Assembly: GCA_001839685.1 (NCBI GenBank)
Contig: MLAK01000716.1
Location: forward strand, 120,727 to 184,726
Length of the DNA stretch: 64,000 nucleotides
Reading direction: 5' to 3'
Source of the DNA: Tritrichomonas foetus
Taxonomy: Eukaryota; Parabasalia; Tritrichomonadida; Tritrichomonadidae
Below are positions 8,767 through 17,247 of this stretch, piece by piece; position 1 is the first letter of the stretch, and each line of letters begins with the position of its first letter. The notes under the pieces were generated by a model. That model did not search any database. It was not told the origin of the DNA and saw only the letters and a program-made list of their open reading frames with translations. Made by a program: the position numbers and the translations under genes.

Positions 8767-11509
8767 TAGATCGAGATATTTAGTAGATAGATCATCTTTT
8801 TTTGGTGGAGGTGGATCGTCTTTCTTTGGTGGAATAGATGTATTCCATTTATCTTGAGAAATTTTCTTAAGTGTAGGTTTACTAGTTTTTAGTTGATTCT
8901 CTAGCTTCTTAACCTTTTCTTCTAAAGCTTTCTTCTCCTTTACTATTTTGTCATGTTTTCTCTTAAATTCTTCTTGTATTTTCTTCCTTTCGTTTTCCCA
9001 TCTTTCTGTTTGATCATGTAATTGGACTGGCGGAATAGATGTATTCCATTTCTTCCATTGTTTTTTCTAATTCCGTAATTTGTTCTTCATATACTTCCAT
9101 TGCTGTTTGTAATGCTTCCATATCTTCTTGTGCTTTTCGTAATTTTGCCTTATAACGCCTCACATTTTTATTTGCTTGATGATTTTGGTTAACGAGTTCT
9201 GCCTGATTATTTCCCATATGTACGTCTATTTGTCTACATACTTGTGTTAAATTGTTTAAATATTCTTGTGTATATTGTGATAATTCTAGATTTGCTTGAT
9301 CGAGTTATTCCTGGAGTTTTCTGTTTTGTTCCGATAATTCATAATAATTATGAGATGATTCAGCTAGTTTTTCATTATACTCTGCAATAAGTCTATTCCT
9401 ATCTTCTTGCCATTTTGTATAAAGAGCCATATCCTCATTTGACTGATTGTCATTCACTTGTGATGTGTCATTTGGTTCAAAGAGATTTTTATTACTATTC
9501 CACTTCCAACCAGCACTAATTAACAGAGGTTCCATACCCTTATAGAATTTTTCTAAATATGCATATCTGTGATTTAGTGCACTCAGTTTATTATCTAAGT
9601 CATACAATCTATTTTTCGTATCATCATCCAAATTTTTCTCTATTACTATATCTGCTAAATGATTGACATATAAATTATAGACTGCAGCAAAATTATTTTG
9701 TCTCCAATAAGTTGATAGGTTTGATATAAAATCAGCTATTTGTAATTCGTCATAGAATAATTTTGTTGTCATTCCATCATATATTAAAAATGTATCCTCA
9801 TTTTCTGTATTTTCTGCATTATTTATAGTTTGCTCTTGATGTTCCTTTAAAGATTTTAGATAATGTATAAAAGCTTGACCTCTTAAATCCTCGTCATTTG
9901 CGTTAGTCATTGGTTCGATAATATTTAGATCATAATGTGTTAAATTATTATTTAAAAGATCTTCGTACATTTTCTTATAAAACGGTTGCTCGTTTTTCAT
10001 AAAATCTATCTCGAGTTGCAACTCAATAACTTTACGATAATGTTTTTCTTCACTTGTTTTTAGTCTTTTATTTTGTTGCTCCAGTTCTGACATAGCTGCT
10101 TTATATTCATTGAGTGCTGCTTCTAACTCACTAATTTTTTCGTTATCATCATTCTCATTATTATTCTCATTATTATTATTCTCATTATTCTTTTTACTTA
10201 TATTTTGGAAATAAGTCTTATTTATTACTGAAAAAGCATCTTTAATTTCTTTTATTCTAAAATCGATATTATTTATATTATCTGGATTCTTAATAAGATC
10301 AGGAATAGATCTATTAAATAAATTAAAATCTTGTGTAAGATCTTCTAAGTATTTCTTTAAGGACTCACTCTGATCTTTACTAGCTAACTGATCACGTGCA
10401 TGTTGTAATTGTTCATTAAGTATATCTATTTGTTTCTGCAGACCTGCTGACTTATTTTTTTCTGTAATGATTTCTTTATTTATTCTATTTATATCATTCA
10501 TTTGCTTTTGACGTGTTGCTTCTAAGGAATTTATTTGTTCTCTATATTTGTTCACTTCTTTACATTGTTGCTCTTGGTTTGCAACTCTTTTACGGAGTTC
10601 TTCTATTTCCTCATCTTTCTTTTTTATAACCTTGTCACCTGCTTCGATAGTTGCCTCCAAATGTTTTATTTTCTTTCCTAATTTATGATTTTTATTCCTC
10701 TCTTGATCTATCACCTTATTTTTTATTTCACATCCGACAGTCTCATTTTTAACAGCTTCTAAAAGCTTATAATATTCTCTCTCAAAAAATTTGTGTTGCG
10801 CTACTGCTTCAGAAAGTTCTGCTGTTAATCCTAAATTTACGTCTTCTAATGCATTAATTTGTTGCTGTAATTTATGAATACTATTAAGAGGATTTTTTAT
10901 ATCAAAAGTAGATGTTTCTATAGCTTTTAGGAATTCAGATAAAGTGGATATAAATACATTAGCATGATCCTTAGTTAAAGGCTTAGCAAAGTCTTCATCT
11001 ATAACGTGATAATCAGCTACATCATGGAGAAATTGCAAAATAATCGGTGAAAGTGAAGTCAAGACCTGCTGATTATATAGTGCTTCCTCATTAAGTGGAT
11101 TTGGTCCTATTTGATTTCTTAGTATTGTGTTAACGCTATCAAAAATTTGTAAAAAAGCTTCGAACTTACCAGAAGATGATAAAATATCATCATCATATGT
11201 TAATGTAAAACCATTTAATGACCTATCCAGAACAACAGTAATTTTATCAAGCAGCTTAATCAAATTATTTTTATATGTATCTCTCTCATTTATTACACAA
11301 TCTATCATATAACCTAATTTAGGTAACTGATCGAGAACCTCATAAAATTCATTTACATTAGTGATTTTTCTAGACATTACTTTTCCATTATATCTAGCTA
11401 ACATATTAATATTTAGAAACATTTGTCTAATTTCTTTTCTTGCTAAATCAAATAGAATTAAAATATCGCCATCTGCCTGTTTAGTTAATGGTTCATCTAT
11501 ATAAGGCAT
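8632..11509 (-). pseudogene. Large coiled-coil gene broken by a stop and a frameshift
   Basis: The frame from the ATG at 11509 encodes 734 residues, an N-terminal helical region of about 230 residues followed by long coiled coil, and stops at a TAA at 9305-9307. Directly after this stop the same frame stays open and coiled coil for about 95 codons, to 9014. A second frame then continues to 8632, the switch falling at a run of six T's at 9061-9066. The total length is one base over a multiple of three, matching one extra base in that run. Residue motif WNTSIPP occurs twice in the distal part. Either the gene is decaying or the draft has two errors. If intact it would be about 958 residues, probably structural. 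The start is preceded by TATCACCTTATAAATG. Confidence 0.7.
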
Positions 11510-11560
11510 TTATAAGGTGATAAAAATGTTTTCAGATTTTTATCATTTCACTTTTTTATA
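11510..11560. promoter_or_regulatory. Divergent promoter with shared TCACTT-type motifs
   Basis: Fifty-one bases separate divergent ATGs. Rightward the sequence reads TATCATTTCACTTTTTTATA before ATG; leftward it reads TATCACCTTATAAATG. Both match the flank seen at the other cassette genes, with TCA(C/T)T elements like the trichomonad initiator. Confidence 0.6.
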
Positions 11561-11839
11561 ATGCATTTGATACATGTTGTCCAACAAAATTATCCAGAAA
11601 TCTATGCATACCTAAAACATACCTATAGGATTTCTGATGAAGAAATTGTTGGTATTNTTGTTGTNGGTATTAAATTTGCTAAGGNAGCAATTGATGATGC
11701 TAAGAATCATCTCGATGAATTCACTGATTNTGACATAAATGTTAACGAGGTGATAAGAGATATTGCACATATGTATCTCATCGAACAAGATGATACAATC
11801 ATTGAGAAAGTGCAAGAAGAAGTTGACTCAATAAACTAA
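11561..11839 (+). CDS. Small accessory protein, paralogue of the gene at 12399
   Basis: A 92-residue acidic helical protein with several ambiguous bases. The segment RISDEEIVGI followed by a hydrophobic stretch corresponds to GVSxEEMVGI in the protein encoded at 12399-12683, and the two have similar length, so they look like diverged paralogues. No catalytic motif or membrane span. It opens the small-gene cassette and carries the cassette's TCACTT promoter flank. Function unknown; a host-interaction or regulatory role is only suggested by the context. Confidence 0.65.
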   Translation: MHLIHVVQQNYPEIYAYLKHTYRISDEEIVGIXVXGIKFAKXAIDDAKNHLDEFTDXDINVNEVIRDIAHMYLIEQDDTIIEKVQEEVDSIN

Positions 11840-11864
11840 AACTAATTTTTTATCTTTTTTATAA

Positions 11865-12080
11865 ATGCTTATTAAGATTTCTGTTTATGATGCTGATGAG
11901 TATGAAGTAAGTGAAAATAATATAGCTGTATATATAATTAATAAGAAAACAGGAGAAGAATTTCCTCACTATGGTGCTTTTATTTTATCAGATGGTAATG
12001 AGGTAGATGATGGTATGAATTATTGGGAATTAACTGATAGAACAAATAAAGGAGTAATAGTAATAGCATATCATACTTAA
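11865..12080 (+). CDS. Small accessory protein, 71 aa, probable beta fold
   Basis: A short protein of mostly alternating hydrophobic and polar residues with Gly/Asn/Asp turns (NKKTGEEFPHYGAF, DGNEVDDGMNYW), which suggests a compact beta domain. The ATG is preceded by TTTTTTATCTTTTTTATAA, a T-rich variant of the cassette flank without a clear TCAC. It starts 25 bases after the preceding stop. I recognise no family. Confidence 0.6.
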   Translation: MLIKISVYDADEYEVSENNIAVYIINKKTGEEFPHYGAFILSDGNEVDDGMNYWELTDRTNKGVIVIAYHT

Positions 12081-12093
12081 ATTAATTAATTGT

Positions 12094-12351
12094 TTACTTA
12101 ATTAATTTGTCTTCCATCTGGTAGAGTCTTTCATCCACATCTTTTAGTTGTTGTTCCAGATGAGAGACTCTTTCTTCCAGATTATCTATTCGAGAAGATG
12201 TCGGAGGTGGCTGATATGTTAGCTTTGGTTGGTTAGTCATGTTTCTCGTGAGAATACCAAACTCCTTACGCACCTTAGCGAGAGAAGTAAATGCATTCAT
12301 CAATTCGTCCTTGATGAATAACACTGACGTTTCCATTGTCGTCATATCCAT
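12094..12351 (-). CDS. Small accessory coiled-coil protein, 85 aa
   Basis: An N-terminal helix, then a Pro-rich hinge (YQPPPTSS) and a C-terminal coiled coil of about 30 residues (NLEERVSHLEQQLKDVDERL). Such a layout suits a small oligomeric adaptor. Its 5' flank contains TATCACTTCACTTTTATTC, followed by a short leader before ATG. It points away from the gene at 12399, sharing a 47-base promoter region. Family unknown. Confidence 0.65.
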   Translation of the reverse strand: MDMTTMETSVLFIKDELMNAFTSLAKVRKEFGILTRNMTNQPKLTYQPPPTSSRIDNLEERVSHLEQQLKDVDERLYQMEDKLIK

Positions 12352-12398
12352 GACTGCAAGAATAAAAGTGAAGTGATAAATTCACATCACTTTTATAA
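12352..12398. promoter_or_regulatory. Divergent promoter with two opposed TCACTT elements
   Basis: On the minus strand it reads TATCACTTCACTTTTATTC, and on the plus strand TTCACATCACTTTTATAAATG. The two copies face each other with a short overlap around GATAAATTCACATCAC, giving a near-symmetrical bidirectional start region. Confidence 0.6.
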
Positions 12399-12683
12399 AT
12401 GGAAGATCTCATTAAAGTGTACCGAGAACATGACGAGACATTGTTCCAGTTGGCACAAAGAGACTANGGTGTTTCTGANGAAGAAATGGTGGGAATCTTT
12501 ACTCTTGCAGTGCAAATGTTTCTGAAAGAATACGAGAAGTTANCAATAAAAGACGACGTGATAAAAGAAGTTATGAAAGTAAAAATTGTAAAAGATTTAC
12601 TCGTTCTCTATGCAGTNGACAAAGATCCAGAAATTATCTCAGGTATCCAAACATTAATTAAAAATATAAAAGCAGAAGAGTAA
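12399..12683 (+). CDS. Small accessory protein, paralogue of the gene at 11561
   Basis: A 94-residue, mostly helical, acidic protein with ambiguous bases at four codons. The N-terminal part (REHDETLFQLAQRD, then a x-EEMVGIF core) aligns by eye with the 92-residue protein encoded at 11561-11839. It starts within the canonical CACTTTTATAAATG flank. No known motif. Duplicated accessory genes in one cassette are typical of arms-race genes, but that is inference. Confidence 0.65.
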   Translation: MEDLIKVYREHDETLFQLAQRDXGVSXEEMVGIFTLAVQMFLKEYEKLXIKDDVIKEVMKVKIVKDLLVLYAXDKDPEIISGIQTLIKNIKAEE

Positions 12684-12718
12684 ACAACTCATTAATTATA
12701 TCACTTCACATTTATATT

Positions 12719-12967
12719 ATGAATATTAAGCATTTTTATTCTCATGACGAACGATACTCATTAATAACAATGCATGGTAAAAGAACATGTGTTGTTAGTA
12801 ATATCGACTGGNTGATACCAGAAGATGATGATATGGAAAAACTAATACACTATTTTGCTTCCATATGCACATGCATACAGCAATTTAATAGAGAAATTAA
12901 TAAATTTCTCAGAGAAATGTACGACAATGATGAGCTAAAAAAGAAGTTATTCGAAATACTTAAGTAA
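12719..12967 (+). CDS. Small accessory protein, 82 aa
   Basis: The N-terminal half has beta-like character (RYSLITMHGKRTCVVSNIDW). The C-terminal half is helical with Cys-x-Cys (CTC) and ends in a basic amphipathic stretch. One base is ambiguous. The flank is TATCACTTCACATTTATATT before ATG, the cassette motif. No family recognised. Confidence 0.65.
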   Translation: MNIKHFYSHDERYSLITMHGKRTCVVSNIDWXIPEDDDMEKLIHYFASICTCIQQFNREINKFLREMYDNDELKKKLFEILK

Positions 12968-12994
12968 AAATAATTAATTAATTGTTTACTCTTG

Positions 12995-13333
12995 TTATTT
13001 TAAGCATTTTTGGTTTATCCAGCTTGCCAAATGATCACCATAGATGTAGAATGTTGCTTGCCATAGTGCTTCTTTTTTGATTTCNTCGATTTTATGCTGC
13101 CAATATGATGGATGTTTCTTGACAACATATTGTCGACATGCTTCTCTGGCAACATCATAAACTGCTGGTAGAAGTTCCTCAGGTATGATGTCTAATCTCA
13201 ATGACTCATGGAACTTATTAAGGTCATCCAGATTAAACAGTGCTAACCATTCTTGTTTCTCTTCAGAGATTGGTTTATTTCTTAGATAACGCATTTTAAA
13301 TACGTAAGGAGGATGAGAATCAGGACTGTCCAT
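12995..13333 (-). CDS. Small accessory protein, 112 aa
   Basis: A helical, aromatic- and Trp-rich protein (SYWQHKI, EALWQATFYIYGDHLASW). It has no signal peptide or membrane span. Its flank is AATCACTTCACTTTTATTT before ATG, matching the cassette consensus exactly. It converges on the preceding rightward gene with a 27-base gap. Function unknown. Confidence 0.65.
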   Translation of the reverse strand: MDSPDSHPPYVFKMRYLRNKPISEEKQEWLALFNLDDLNKFHESLRLDIIPEELLPAVYDVAREACRQYVVKKHPSYWQHKIXEIKKEALWQATFYIYGDHLASWINQKCLK

Positions 13334-13364
13334 AAATAAAAGTGAAGTGATTAATTAATTATTT

Positions 13365-13613
13365 TTACTTATAATCCTTTAGATCCAAATCATCATAGTT
13401 TTTGATAAATTGTATTATTTTTTCTCGAAAATCTGGTTGACATTCCTCATGAAATGTACCACATGAGAATGAGATGGTTTTATCTTCCAGATTTATCCAT
13501 ATCTGCACTGTTCCTATATATTCCTTTTTATTTTGGTCAAATACTGCAATAGAATAATCACGGAAATAATCTGGGCAAGAACGACAATAATTTATGCTAA
13601 ACAAATAAGACAT
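13365..13613 (-). CDS. Small accessory protein, 82 aa, Cys-containing
   Basis: A compact, beta-like protein with four cysteines (NYCRSCPD near the N terminus, then FSCGTFHEEC), which could form a small zinc or disulphide site. It is followed by an acidic helix. Its flank AATCACTTCATTTATATTT before ATG is the cassette motif. It lies 31 bases upstream of the gene at 12995-13333, in the same direction. No family recognised. Confidence 0.65.
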   Translation of the reverse strand: MSYLFSINYCRSCPDYFRDYSIAVFDQNKKEYIGTVQIWINLEDKTISFSCGTFHEECQPDFREKIIQFIKNYDDLDLKDYK

Positions 13614-13634
13614 AAATATAAATGAAGTGATTGT

Positions 13635-13850
13635 TTACTCATTATTTATGAATTCATTAATNCCTTCCATGTCATCTATTCTATCATAAGATACACCCAT
13701 GATGACATAGAAATATTCTGTATCTACTGATACAGAGGCNTTATGNAAAAACGTAATCTCATAGTTTTCCATGTTGCATACTTCGATAGCATTTCGCCAA
13801 ATTATGTAGAAGTATTTAGCTCTGCTAAACATATAGAATCTGAGGTACAT
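13635..13850 (-). CDS. Small accessory protein, 71 aa, last gene of the element
   Basis: An aromatic-rich N terminus (MYLRFYMFSRAKYFYIIW) is followed by a short beta-like and acidic C-terminal half. Three bases are ambiguous. The flank ACACTTCATTTTTATTT before ATG matches the cassette. An internal Met about 25 residues in could be an alternative start, but the promoter spacing supports the first ATG. It is 21 bases upstream of the next minus-strand gene. Function unknown. Confidence 0.55.
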   Translation of the reverse strand: MYLRFYMFSRAKYFYIIWRNAIEVCNMENYEITFXHXASVSVDTEYFYVIMGVSYDRIDDMEXINEFINNE

Positions 13851-13883
13851 AAATAAAAATGAAGTGTTTTATAAAGGGGATCC

Positions 13884-14070
13884 TCTGCAAGAATTGTGAG
13901 AACATCCTCAGAAAATCTGCAAGAATTGAGAAGGCGTCCTCAGAAAATCTGCAAGAATTGAGAGGGCATCCTCAGAAAATCTGCAAGCATCTGCAAGGAT
14001 CTGCAAAATCTGCAAAAACTCTGCAAAATCAGCAAGACTCTGCAAGAATTGAGAGAACATCCTCAGAAAA
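13884..14070. repeat. 32-bp tandem repeats with TCTGCAAA sub-repeats
   Basis: Units beginning TCTGCAAGAATTG and ending CATCCTCAGAAAA lie at 13884, 13916, 13948 and 14039, each 32 bases with few differences. Between the third and fourth (13980-14038) are shorter TCTGCAAgg/TCTGCAAAA units of about 10 bases. An open frame runs through them by chance. Repeats of this kind at a Maverick edge are probably part of its terminal region. Confidence 0.85.
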
Positions 14071-14168
14071 AGTTATCATTCGTGATTTAGTAATATACTT
14101 ATTTACGATTTTAGAGAAAGTTATCATTCGTGATCATAGAGAAAGTTGTCATTCGTGATTTCATTCGT
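14069..14168. repeat. 18-bp AAAGTTATCATTCGTGAT repeats
   Basis: Copies at 14069-14086, 14117-14134 and 14142-14159 (one base changed), plus a short remnant TCATTCGTG at 14161. Spacing is irregular. They lie between the 32-bp repeats and the inverted repeat. Confidence 0.8.
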
Positions 14169-14171
14169 GGT

Positions 14172-14230
14172 GGAAGGTTTATCGATGTGGTCCCAACAAT
14201 TTATTGGGGGGACCACGATGTAAACCTTTC
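14172..14230. repeat. Imperfect inverted repeat at the element edge
   Basis: The left arm (14172-14194) carries AAGGTTTA and GTGGTCCC; the right arm (14209-14230) carries the complements GGGACCAC and TAAACCTTT. Unpaired bases lie in the middle and a 14-base loop in between. Outer and inner blocks of eight or more bases pair perfectly. It could be the outer end of the element, a hairpin used in end processing, or a remnant of another small element. Confidence 0.65.
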
Positions 14231-14426
14231 ATATAGGAGGGAAATCATTGATTCTCTTGAATAATTAATTATGGAAAACTCAATGAAAGTTAAATAAAAC
14301 ATAAATTGGATTAAGCACATTAATATACATGATCTAGGTTTCATAATGTAGGATCAAAAATGAAGAGATTCATTTCTTGATCTGTCTGAAAGTTAAGTGA
14401 ACGTTTAAAATTTCTTCAATTTTCGA

Positions 14427-15065
14427 ATGATTTCTTACAGAGGACGAAAATTTAAAAAGCGAATGACAAAAGAAGAACTTGTTGATATAGCCGGGAAAAC
14501 CTACCAGGATGTTGGGCTTGATCGTTTTGTACAGTGCAAAATTCTTTCAGAATTATGCACAGCTGTGAATTGTTCGACGAATCATCGTTTTTATTCTCTT
14601 TTATCAGATCCCAAAAATCGTACAACGCAAGCTTGGATTCGCGCTTATTCACTCATTGTCAAATTTCTTGAACAATATGAAATGAAAACAACTTTAAATA
14701 CGTTTAATTATGAATTAAAGGGAACAAAAATTAATTATAATTTCGATTTTTTACGTCCCAACAGCCCAGCTCAATTTTTGACAACTGCCGTGAAAAACTC
14801 ACGAAGAAGAAGGAAAGAAAAATTTTCTATTCGAGTTTCAAAATTTAAAATTCCTCCCCCGGTTATTTCCACAATAGAGCAAGCTAATAGTTTTAAAACT
14901 ACCAAAGCAGTAATTAACTTTCCACGAAATCAAAATCAACTCTTTCCAAAACAAAGAACAAATCTGGAAATGAATTCATATATTTCCGATGAAGAAGCAT
15001 CTCGGCTTGAAAATGTAAGTAGTATAGATGGCCTTGCTGATGAAAGTTTTATAGATGATTATTAA
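14427..15065 (+). CDS. FOP/LisH-like centrosomal (basal body) protein candidate
   Basis: The first ~105 residues match the layout of the FOP/CEP43 N-terminal dimerisation domain: a helix ending in QCKILSELCTAV, a spacer, then a LisH-like helix pair with the pattern L-V-x-F-L-x(7)-T-L-x-x-F (in SLIVKFLEQYEMKTTLNTF). The C-terminal half is basic, low in order, and ends in an acidic tail. Such proteins dimerise and anchor at centrosomes or basal bodies, which would suit a flagellate. The ATG follows TTCAATTTTCGA. It is the first host gene right of the element. The call rests on one motif. Confidence 0.5.
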   Translation: MISYRGRKFKKRMTKEELVDIAGKTYQDVGLDRFVQCKILSELCTAVNCSTNHRFYSLLSDPKNRTTQAWIRAYSLIVKFLEQYEMKTTLNTFNYELKGTKINYNFDFLRPNSPAQFLTTAVKNSRRRRKEKFSIRVSKFKIPPPVISTIEQANSFKTTKAVINFPRNQNQLFPKQRTNLEMNSYISDEEASRLENVSSIDGLADESFIDDY

Positions 15066-15528
15066 AGAATCTGTACATTCCAGAAAGCCATGCTTACATT
15101 CACATATGACATTGCTAATCATCCAACTTCTTGTTTGTAATTTGTTAATTAAAATAAATGACATTTCCCAAAATTTACTATTTAATTGTTTTCAATAAAA
15201 GCCTTATCTTTTGGAAATTGAACATAAAATAAAGGAAATAATTAAAATTGTTATAACATGAATTAAGTAGTCTATGATTCACGAATGCAAAATTGAAGCG
15301 ACTACTAATAATACTATAAAATAATCATGATAAGATTTTTATGCATACATTTTAAAAACCATGTAAATCATCTTACACATTGTTTTGTTAGCAAAACAGG
15401 ATTTATCGTAGATAAGAGACTCGAAATATCCAATGGTTAAATGAAACAAAGAAAGAAAAATGAAATTAGGGCAAATTAGAAAGTTTATAGTTCTCACATC
15501 ATTTTTTATTTTAAAATACATTCATCAT
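15066..15528. other. Intergenic, no feature recognised
   Basis: A/T-rich spacer between convergent genes. I see no RNA gene, repeat or coding frame in it. Confidence 0.6.
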
Positions 15529-16737
15529 TTATTCCTCAATCTGGAACAAATGTGTCTCATTTATGATTACCACCCATAACATTTGGATTGGAAGTGCCAA
15601 AAGATTGTTCCAAAAGAATGTGAACGTTGGTGAAAGCAATTTCAGTTGATAGTGAAGACTCAAAGAGTATCCAAGAAGGCCACATGGCATTGCATGAACA
15701 AGTGTTACAATAACTGACACTTTATGATCAAGATCAAGTAAGAAACAGAATAAAATTGCTAAAAGTGGCATTCCAACACTATGTAAAATGAAATAAAGTG
15801 AAACTTCTTGCACGTTTCCGCCCAAAAATGGATGATCCCACATATATGCGCCAATTGCAAACAGGCCAACTGACATTACAGCTTTTTCATGGTCGTTCGT
15901 AAATGTATCTAAGAAAAGTGGCATAGTCCAACCGGTTGCTGCCCATATTAATCCCAAAATCAAGCAAACATTTTGGAAAGTCAGGAAAGAGAAAAGAATG
16001 ACTCTCCAAAGAGGCGGTCTTGCATTTGGATTCTTACCTGTTGGAGTTTCACCTGCATGCGCGCTTGATTCATCATTTGGATCGTCATACACAGGTTCGA
16101 CAGAATCAGAATTTTCAGATGAGCTTGCCGGAATTTCAACAACGACATGATTTTCAACATCACCCTCGTCAATCACATCTTCAAGGACTTCTTCTTCTTC
16201 TTCACCTTTTTCACCATGCTCAAGGTTTCCGGTTTGGTTTGGAATTTCATCTGAGTCTGGTTCTGGAACCGCTTCCGAACACAAGTAAATGAGAATGTTA
16301 TGAAATGGAATAACAAAAATATAATGTATTATATAGCAATAAACAACAATATAGGAATAATCAATTCCATATACAATTTGGGTGATTGTCATGCCGCAGT
16401 AGATGCCGTTGAAGTAAGTTGTCGATAAAATGCTCGTCAAATACTGAAACCTACGTCCGCTCTTCCTGAAAAGAAGCGGGATAAGCAAAATCAAATGCAT
16501 GATAATTTCCACCAAAAATGAGACCAAAAGTGGCGCCCACGTTTTTGGCTTGAGGCCGTTGCGTCCAACTTCACGAAAAATTAGGAGCGGAACTGAAATA
16601 TTATTGACGATTGATAAAATTAGCGAAACTTCATGCGAAGTGAACATTTTAAGGAACCCGCATAAGTAACCAATAGCGGAGATTGTAAAATTACTAAAGG
16701 CAATCTCAAAAAACGTCAGATAATTGATGGATTTCAT
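15529..16737 (-). CDS. PIN-type/auxin-efflux family membrane transporter
   Basis: A 402-residue polytopic protein: about five hydrophobic segments in the first 170 residues, a hydrophilic acidic cytoplasmic loop (about residues 171-245, with EEEEEVLEDVIDEGD), then about five more segments. This five-loop-five arrangement and the helix patterns (for example MSVGLFAIGAYM and HAMPCGLLGYSLS) fit the membrane transport (auxin efflux carrier-like) family, which exports small organic acids; the substrate in a protist is unknown. It is intact, with the first ATG followed directly by the first membrane helix. Confidence 0.6.
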   Translation of the reverse strand: MKSINYLTFFEIAFSNFTISAIGYLCGFLKMFTSHEVSLILSIVNNISVPLLIFREVGRNGLKPKTWAPLLVSFLVEIIMHLILLIPLLFRKSGRRFQYLTSILSTTYFNGIYCGMTITQIVYGIDYSYIVVYCYIIHYIFVIPFHNILIYLCSEAVPEPDSDEIPNQTGNLEHGEKGEEEEEVLEDVIDEGDVENHVVVEIPASSSENSDSVEPVYDDPNDESSAHAGETPTGKNPNARPPLWRVILFSFLTFQNVCLILGLIWAATGWTMPLFLDTFTNDHEKAVMSVGLFAIGAYMWDHPFLGGNVQEVSLYFILHSVGMPLLAILFCFLLDLDHKVSVIVTLVHAMPCGLLGYSLSLHYQLKLLSPTFTFFWNNLLALPIQMLWVVIINETHLFQIEE

Positions 16738-17247
16738 GTTTTTGGTTGTGAGTGTGATTTATATAGAAAATTCCGGAATTGAGAAGAGAAAAAAATCATT
16801 GGCTACAGAAAAAGTTATAAATGACCATTTTGATCCAGAAAATTTCTATATGTATATCTGAAAATTCAGAAAATTTGCGAGGAATTCAAATTCACTTCAG
16901 TATTTGGGAAGATAATATAAGTAAAACATTCAAATATTCGTTGATAAGTGTATTTTTGAATACTCACAAAATGTTATCGTATGTGTCAGAAAAAATATCT
17001 CACTTTATGTGAGTGAAACGTGATGCATTTTGATTGATATAAGTAATGAGGGCAATTTAACAACATCATGAATGAGAGCTATTTTTTGCTAGAAAAATAC
17101 AATATATCTAAGGTGAAAAATATGATAAGAATAATACCAAGCATGACATGAGTAGTATCAAACAATAAAAACATGCATTTAAATTAAATTGGGTAAAACA
17201 CATTTAGTTAGTTTCAGAAAAAGAAATAAATTATTTCTTGTTGATGA
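16738..17247. other. Intergenic, no feature recognised
   Basis: A/T-rich, with a short open frame of 63 codons that has no support from composition. Nothing else seen. Confidence 0.6.

Larger units (their letters stand above)
1..14230. mobile_element. Maverick/Polinton-type element, right-hand portion (left end outside window)
   Basis: The stretch is packed with short-spaced genes on both strands, including a probable major capsid protein, a packaging-type ATPase, a small amphipathic capsid-like peptide and coiled-coil proteins. That is the morphogenesis set known from Maverick/Polinton elements, which are abundant in trichomonads. The family's protein-primed DNA polymerase, retroviral-type integrase and adenovirus-type protease are not in the window, so the element must continue to the left. 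The right border is inferred from the last small gene ending at 13850 and the repeats and inverted repeat up to about 14230. No target-site duplication can be called because the other end is missing. Intergenic spacing (0 to about 60 bases) contrasts sharply with the host part to the right. Confidence 0.85.

Noticed and set aside
13980..14040. Short regular units resembling a CRISPR-like array
   Set aside because: The units are direct tandem repeats without spacers, in a eukaryotic genome; no cas genes.
13859..14158. 99-codon open frame across the repeats
   Set aside because: It is built from the 32-bp and 18-bp repeat units and the resulting protein is just the repeat read in one frame; no promoter-type gene structure beyond a chance ATG.
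1..14230. Adenovirus-type protease, protein-primed polymerase and integrase
   Set aside because: Looked for as expected Maverick genes; none of the reading frames here shows their motifs. They probably lie beyond the left end of the window.
16821..17012. 63-codon frame
   Set aside because: No compositional or motif support in a spacer.
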